Translations under genes and position numbers: made by a program
The notes under the pieces: model-generated
Seen by the model: the letters and a program-made list of their open reading frames with translations, nothing else
What the model was told of the DNA's origin: nothing
Databases searched by the model: none
Shown here: piece by piece, positions 6,006 through 9,926 of the stretch
Layout: each line of letters starts with the position of its first letter
How positions within the stretch are numbered: the first letter of the stretch is position 1
Origin: an uncultured Collinsella sp.
GTDB lineage: Bacteria > Actinomycetota > Coriobacteriia > Coriobacteriales > Coriobacteriaceae
Assembly (NCBI GenBank): GCA_900549355.1
Contig: UROA01000073.1
Span: 1-9,926 of the forward strand
Length of the DNA: 9,926 nucleotides
Reading direction: 5' to 3'

Positions 6006-7098
6006 CTAGCGTTTCTTTCCGCGGAAGAAAAAGCCGTACAGTGACGGCTTGAGGCCGCGGTTGGCGCGATGCTCCTCGACGCGCTCGTGGATCGAAGCGA
6101 CGCGCTCGATGACTTCGTCGGGAATCGGCACGTCGGGATTCATGTTCTCGACCTGGCTGACCTCGGCGGCGGCGACCTGGTCGATAATGGGCACATCGTC
6201 GCGCGAGATGACAGGGGTGGCGTCTTCCTTCATCTTGCGATAACGCTGCATCATGTCGGTCTGTAGCTGCTGGGCCGAAGGCGGCGTCCAGATGATGGCG
6301 TTGGCGGCGGCGGGGATTGGTTTCACGGATGCTCTCGGGCGTCTTGCCGCCCGGCGCGATGAGCGGCAGGTTGGGATAGTGCTCGCGCAGTTCACGCAGG
6401 ACCTGGGGCGTGTTCTTGCCGGCGGCGATGTTGAGAATCTTGGCGCCGGCGCGCACCTTGGCGTGGGCATCGTCGTCGCAGCGAACGACCGTGGCGATGA
6501 CGGGGATGTCGGCGATGTTGGTGATGTGCTCTACCATCTCGGCAGTAGCGGGGGAGTTGACCACGCAGCCTGCCGCGCCCTGCATCTCGGAGACGGCTGC
6601 CATCTGCACGGAGCGCTTACCGGTCGTAGTTCCGCCGCCCACGCCTACAAAGACCGGGCACTCGGCGACGGTCAACAGTGCCTGCGTAATGGCGGGCTGC
6701 GGCGTGAAAGGGTAGACCGCAAAGACGGCGTCGGCGTTGGAGTTGCGGATAACCGCGACATCGGTGGTGTAGATGAGCGATTTGATACGACGGCCGAAGA
6801 GCGTAAAGCCGCTGGCCTCCTCGATCTCGTCGGGCATGCGGAGGGCCGCCTTGCGCAAACGCCCGTCAATGGGCATCGGCTCCATGGGGAGCAGTCCGTT
6901 GGGGGTCACGGCTACCTGGGGCTCGGTGAACTCGTCTGCGAGCTCGACCTCGGAGAAATCGACCGAGGCGACGATGTCCTCGTGAACCTCGGCGGGCACA
7001 TCGATGGGAGCTTGGCCGTTTGCCGCGGCAGGCGTGTCGAAGGAGCTGGTGCCGACGAAGGCGTCGACGCGCTCATTTAGATCGTTGAGGGTATCCAT
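6006..7098 (-). pseudogene. TIM-barrel protein (often annotated as hydrolase / beta-alpha barrel protein), broken by a 1-base frameshift
   Basis: Residues 1-260 (7098 down to 6319) are in one frame and the rest (down to the TAG at 6006-6008) in the next. One extra base within 6312-6318, in or beside a GGGG run, accounts for this. Repaired, the protein would have about 363 residues. After an acidic N-terminal 95 residues comes a barrel-like core with SLIYTTDVAVIRN (107-119), VYPFTPQP (128-135), GVGGGTTTGKR (152-162) and IAPGGKTPESI (247-257). It continues in the second frame with ANAIIWTPPS. From memory such cores occur as uncharacterised 'hydrolases' in Gram-positives and resemble phosphate-binding TIM barrels; I know of no proven reaction. 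A C-terminal extension ends in a basic tail, FFFRGKKR. The unshifted frame after the break is Arg-rich shadow sequence. Conservation on both sides suggests a recent mutation or an assembly error. The RBS before the ATG at 7098 is weak. Confidence 0.75.
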
Positions 7099-7248
7099 GG
7101 AAGCTCGATTCTATGTGATAACGGCCGGCGCTATGCAGCCGGAATTGCGAATGCTAAATCGTTTGACGAGTTGATTTTTCCCCGCCGCGCCATCCGTTAG
7201 ACCGAAGGGCCGGCGAACGTGAAGGAGCTGTGGTGGCGGGTATCGAGG

Positions 7249-7257
7249 TGCTATCTT
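7249..7257 (+). promoter_or_regulatory. Extended -10 promoter of the small membrane protein gene
   Basis: TGCTATCTT consists of a TGn extension and TATCTT. No clear -35 box lies 17 bases upstream. The start point would fall near 7264, about 25 bases before the ATG at 7290. The rest of the divergent gap (7099-7289) shows nothing convincing. Confidence 0.45.
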
Positions 7258-7289
7258 GAAAGTCCCGTTTAAAAGAGAGGTGACGCGGT

Positions 7290-7460
7290 ATGGAATTGAC
7301 AGCAATGTTTGGCTCGATTGGCCTGTGTGTGGCCGCAATCGTTGCCGCCGCGGTCATCTACTTTGTGGTCACGGCCATTAAGGGCAAAAGGGCCGAACGC
7401 AAGGAGCGCGCGATGCTTAAACAGCATCGCGACCAGCAGGGCAAACGCGCACAGAGATAG
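7290..7460 (+). CDS. Small single-pass membrane protein, 56 residues
   Basis: ATG at 7290, TAG at 7458-7460. GAGAGGTGA at 7275-7283, a strong RBS, lies six bases before the ATG, and an extended -10 promoter precedes it. The N-terminal six residues are followed by a hydrophobic segment at about residues 7-30, rich in Ala, Val and Ile. From residue 31 the tail is strongly basic, with KGKRAERKERAM and a final KRAQR. By the positive-inside rule the tail should face the cytoplasm. I recognise no family, and the function is unknown. It lies between the divergent TIM-barrel gene and the convergent methyltransferase gene, and stands alone. A promoter-RBS-ORF series in correct spacing argues that it is real despite its size. 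Confidence 0.72.
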   Translation: MELTAMFGSIGLCVAAIVAAAVIYFVVTAIKGKRAERKERAMLKQHRDQQGKRAQR

Positions 7461-7484
7461 CTTGTTGAGTTTTGGATCCGTGCG

Positions 7485-8588
7485 CTAGCTGCGTTTTCGG
7501 ATCAGGGCAATGTAGAAGCCCTCAAAGTCGCGGCTAGGCGGAATGGTCAGCGTGCCGGGCAGGCCGTTGGCGACGGCCGATACCTGACCCGCGGCGATGG
7601 CCTCGGTGAGAGCGTTGCTCTCGATATGCGGCCCCTCGCCGGCGTCCTGGGCGCGACGCGCTTCGCTTTCGCTCGGCGTGCCGTCGAGGGGGATAAGCTC
7701 GCAGTCCATATGCTTGTCGAGCGCCTCTTGCAGGGCGTCCTCGTTTTCCTGCGGCAAGATCGAACAAGTCGAATAGACGAGCGTGCCGCCCGGTTTAAGG
7801 GCTCCCATGGCGCGGTCCAGAAGTGCTCGCTGCGAGCGGGCACACTTGCTCAGCAGCTGCTCGGTCAGGCCGCGCAGGCTTTTCTCGTTGCCGCTGATGA
7901 CGGTGCCCGTGCCGGTGCAGGGAGCGTCGAGCAGGATGCGGTCAAAGCGGAAGAACTCGTCGAGCTCGCGTGCGTCGATGCGCATGACGGGCACGTTTTT
8001 GGCACCTTGGCGGTGGAGGTTGGCTTCGAGCTTCTCGGCGCGGGGAATGCTCATCTCGCAGGCGGTGAGGTGTGCCTGGCCCTGGGTGAGGGCGGCGATC
8101 TGCGTCGTCTTGCCGCCAGGGGCTGCGCACATGTCCAGGATGTCCTCGCCGGCCTGAGCACCCAACACCAAAGGCGGCATCATGGACGACAGGCTCTGCA
8201 GATAGATCTTGCCGTCGCGGTAGATGTCGAGATCCCACAGATCGGAAACCTGGGCCTCGGGCAGGATAAAGGCGTCCGGGTACCAGGCGACGGGGTTGTG
8301 GGCGATGCCAGCGGCATCGAGCGCCGCAGCGATGTCCTCGGCGGTTGCCTTGAGCGTGTTGGCGCGCAGTGTGACCGGGCGCGTGACCGCGGCGCCGAAG
8401 CCCTCGATCATGAGCTCGGCATCGGCGGGCGCATAGGCGCCGGCGACCGTGTCGACCATAAAGCGCGGCAGGTCGGCGGCGGAGTGTTGGGCGGCAAGCT
8501 GGTCGGAAAGCTCGGTGGCAGCAAACTGCCTAAGCTTGAGCTCGGGCTTAACCTGCTTTTTCTGCTTACGACGACGCGGCTTGGACAT
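7485..8588 (-). CDS. RsmB/NOP2/Sun-family SAM-dependent RNA (cytosine-5) methyltransferase
   Basis: 367 residues from the ATG at 8586-8588, with AAGGAA at 8595-8600 as RBS. Family members transfer a methyl group from S-adenosylmethionine to C5 of a cytosine in rRNA or tRNA; the exact target base cannot be fixed from sequence. A Lys/Arg-rich start (residues 2-14) suits RNA binding, and the RANTLK block (75-80) belongs to the N-terminal RNA-binding part. The SAM-binding motif DMCAAPGGKTTQ is at 152-163. Two cysteines act in this family: the one in DAPCTGTG (Cys224) and the nucleophile in YSTCSILPQENE (Cys275). The C-terminus FEGFYIALIRK is also typical. No frame break is seen. It lies 40 bases downstream of the UmuC-like gene on the same strand with no terminator between, so read-through is likely. 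No hairpin is seen in the 24-base gap to the convergent small gene. Confidence 0.93.
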   Translation of the reverse strand: MSKPRRRKQKKQVKPELKLRQFAATELSDQLAAQHSAADLPRFMVDTVAGAYAPADAELMIEGFGAAVTRPVTLRANTLKATAEDIAAALDAAGIAHNPVAWYPDAFILPEAQVSDLWDLDIYRDGKIYLQSLSSMMPPLVLGAQAGEDILDMCAAPGGKTTQIAALTQGQAHLTACEMSIPRAEKLEANLHRQGAKNVPVMRIDARELDEFFRFDRILLDAPCTGTGTVISGNEKSLRGLTEQLLSKCARSQRALLDRAMGALKPGGTLVYSTCSILPQENEDALQEALDKHMDCELIPLDGTPSESEARRAQDAGEGPHIESNALTEAIAAGQVSAVANGLPGTLTIPPSRDFEGFYIALIRKRS

Positions 8589-8628
8589 CCGTCTTTCCTT
8601 CCCATTCCATTACATGTCGAGTGTTGTT

Positions 8629-9393
8629 TTAGTACTGGCTCTCGTGCTTGCTGAAGAAGTCGAAGCGCGGGGGCAGCGGCTTCACGCGGTGCTCACCGGG
8701 CTTCTCGCCCAGGCTCTCCACGAACTCGTCCGTGGAGGCAAAGATGTTATCCCAGCTAAAGAAGGCGACCGGGTCAACGTTGAAGTACTCGCAGATGAGC
8801 TCGCAGCCGGCCGGAACGATGCCGTGCATCAGGACGGTGGCCACGCGCAGCTCGGTAAAGGCGTCGACGAGGGCCTGCGTCATCGCGGCATTGGCCGGCT
8901 CGCCCTCGAGCTTGTTGGCGGCCTTGGCCAGTACTTTGGTCGGGGCGATGCCCAGACAGATCGGGATGCCGATTCCGCGCCGGGTGGTGCGGATGATCTC
9001 GCGCCCCAGCTTCTCGAAATCGAAGCCTTCCATTCCCGTAAAGTCGAGGAAGGCCTCGTCGATGCTGTATATTTCGAGGTTGGGGACGAAGGAGGCCCAA
9101 ATGCTGTGCATGCGGTTGCTCATGTCGCCGTAGAGCTCGTAGTTCGAGGAGAACGTAACGATGCCGTGTTCCCGGATGGTGTCTGCTATCTGAAACAGCG
9201 CGTCACCCATCCTGACGTATCGCTTCGCCGGCCGGTTCATGGCTATCGCACAGCCGTCGTTGTTCGAGGCCACGATAATGGGCTTTCCGTGCAGCCACGG
9301 CTGCATGGACTCCTCGCAGGAGCAGTAAAATGAATTCCCGTCGGCAAGGCCGACCATCTGGCGGGGATTCAGGGGCAACAGCTTCCGGCTCAT
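8629..9393 (-). CDS. Truncated UmuC-like Y-family DNA polymerase with a foreign C-terminal tail
   Basis: 254 residues from the ATG at 9391-9393, which overlaps the UmuD-like stop as ATGA. AAAGGAGG at 9400-9407 lies six bases upstream. UmuC is the catalytic subunit of translesion polymerase V. The head is clear: LADGNSFYCSCEE (16-28, metal-binding Asp18), NNDGCAIA (44-51), SSNYELYGDMS (82-92), YSIDEAFLD (109-117, catalytic Asp112 and Glu113) and GIAPTKVLAKAAN (148-160). A normal UmuC has about 420 residues and goes on to thumb and little finger. Here an unrecognised 90-residue tail begins at about 161-166 and ends FFSKHESQY. Rare codons (ATA three times, AGG, CGA, repeated GGA) occur in the head and none in the tail, which is like the host genes. 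No UmuC thumb is found in the other frames. Polymerase activity is doubtful. The tail may be the 3' end of an older gene at this locus. Confidence 0.8.
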   Translation of the reverse strand: MSRKLLPLNPRQMVGLADGNSFYCSCEESMQPWLHGKPIIVASNNDGCAIAMNRPAKRYVRMGDALFQIADTIREHGIVTFSSNYELYGDMSNRMHSIWASFVPNLEIYSIDEAFLDFTGMEGFDFEKLGREIIRTTRRGIGIPICLGIAPTKVLAKAANKLEGEPANAAMTQALVDAFTELRVATVLMHGIVPAGCELICEYFNVDPVAFFSWDNIFASTDEFVESLGEKPGEHRVKPLPPRFDFFSKHESQY

Positions 9394-9926
9394 CCTATAC
9401 CTCCTTTCTTCGTCCTCAGCTGCCGGATGGAGTGGGTGACGATGCCCCATATCAACCGTTCGTTCTCGCCGGTAATCCGAATCGGAGCATAGTCCTTGTT
9501 GCCGGGCATCAGCCAGATCTCCCCGTCGTCGTGCACCTCGACGTATTTCATGGTGAAGCCTTCGGAGGTGACGCATACGGCAAGATCGCCCCACCGGGGT
9601 TCGAGCATCCGGTCCACGATCACCGAATCGCTGTCCTCGATGTCGTCTTCGATCAGAGAGATGCCCCGCACTTTCCCGAAGAAGGTGCTGATCGGGTTAG
9701 GAATCAGCTCTTCGTTCAGGTCGACGAGCCCCGCGACGGGAACGTCGCTCGCCGGAAAATACGAGGCTCGGATAGCCCGCCGCTCGAACAGCGCGGGTTG
9801 TTCCTTCTGCGGCAGGCGGTCGATAAGGCGTGTGCGCCGTCGCTTGAACCTCCGGACTTTGATGACGACCGTAACGACGCCCAGCACCCGCGCTTCGGTG
9901 TCGCCGTCGACAGGAAGCGTGTCGTC
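9390..9926 (-). CDS. UmuD-like S24 peptidase-fold protein, 5' end beyond the window; possible tandem S24 fusion
   Basis: The frame is open from the right edge to the TGA at 9390-9392. The UmuD-like part covers roughly the last 140 residues: SYFPASD, VDLNEELI, PISTFFGKVRGISL, then GFTMKYVEV, NKDYAPI and IWGIVTHSIRQLR. UmuD is a LexA-like protein that trims itself after RecA activation and joins UmuC. The candidate serine (in RGISL) and lysine (in FTMKY) are 37 residues apart, as in E. coli UmuD (Ser60, Lys97). The usual GDSM around the serine is GISL here, and the expected Cys-Gly or Ala-Gly cleavage pair is Ala-Ser or Ser-Tyr. Upstream, with no stop or good start between, the frame encodes EARVLGVVTVVIKVRR, resembling the S24 C-terminus. 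The GTG at 9887 lies inside that segment and has no RBS, so the true start is outside the window. Confidence 0.8.
   Translation of the reverse strand, partial: DDTLPVDGDTEARVLGVVTVVIKVRRFKRRRTRLIDRLPQKEQPALFERRAIRASYFPASDVPVAGLVDLNEELIPNPISTFFGKVRGISLIEDDIEDSDSVIVDRMLEPRWGDLAVCVTSEGFTMKYVEVHDDGEIWLMPGNKDYAPIRITGENERLIWGIVTHSIRQLRTKKGGIG

Noticed and set aside
6253..7080. Plus-strand ORF (275 codons) opposite the TIM-barrel gene
   Set aside because: It is antisense to conserved barrel motifs and has a Gly/Asp/Val-rich composition typical of a reverse-frame shadow.
7626..8654. Long plus-strand ORF (342 codons) opposite the RNA methyltransferase gene
   Set aside because: It is antisense to a gene with clear motifs, has no RBS, and is an Ala/Gly/Val/Arg-rich shadow as expected in high-GC DNA.
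8449..9333. Plus-strand ORF (294 codons) opposite the UmuC-like gene
   Set aside because: It is a shadow of the UmuC frame, with no RBS and no recognisable domain.
9394..9594. N-terminal extension of the UmuC-like frame to an ATG at 9594
   Set aside because: Arg-rich shadow of the UmuD-like gene; the ATG at 9393 has AAAGGAGG six bases upstream and the ATGA overlap.
1..9926. tRNA, rRNA, transposase or integrase genes
   Set aside because: No cloverleaf-like sequence with GTTCRA-type T-loop, no rRNA motifs and no DDE or tyrosine/serine recombinase motifs were recognised by eye on either strand.

Overview
The window looks like chromosome of a Coriobacteriia actinobacterium, most likely Collinsella or a close relative. 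The pointers are high-GC DNA with many long antisense shadow ORFs, clear AGGAGG-type ribosome binding sites, and the gene mix: an InlB-repeat surface protein, a DUF4430 protein, GtrA pairs, the long class III fructose-1,6-bisphosphatase and a DegV protein. The genus is an inference; no rRNA or other marker gene is present.

Layout. 1-1536 (+): two adjacent cell-surface protein genes with matching low-complexity linkers, an InlB-type repeat protein cut by the left edge and a DUF4430 protein, closed by a strong terminator. It faces a minus-strand terminator. 1696-4713 (-): class III fructose-1,6-bisphosphatase (fbp) followed by two related GtrA-family membrane proteins. 4714-5033: a repeat-rich divergent intergenic region. 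5034-5924 (+): a DegV/FakB-type fatty-acid-binding protein with an extended -10 promoter and an excellent RBS. 6006-7098 (-): a TIM-barrel protein gene broken by an apparent single-base frameshift. 7290-7460 (+): a 56-residue single-pass membrane protein with its own promoter and RBS. 7485-9926 (-): an operon-like run of an S24/UmuD-like protein (cut by the right edge), a UmuC-like Y-family polymerase that overlaps it by ATGA, and a NOL1/NOP2/Sun-type RNA m5C methyltransferase.

How the parts fit. Left and centre read as ordinary core and surface genes: cell-wall or surface decoration (GtrA, InlB, DUF4430), gluconeogenesis (Fbp) and use of exogenous fatty acids (DegV). The most unusual part is the right end. 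The UmuD-like reading frame stays open upstream into what looks like the C-terminus of a second S24 domain. The UmuC gene keeps palm and fingers but, after about residue 164, carries an unrecognised 90-residue tail with host-like codon use in place of thumb and little finger. This looks like a recombination or insertion junction, or a remodelled SOS mutagenesis cassette. No CRISPR array, transposase, integrase, tRNA or rRNA was seen.
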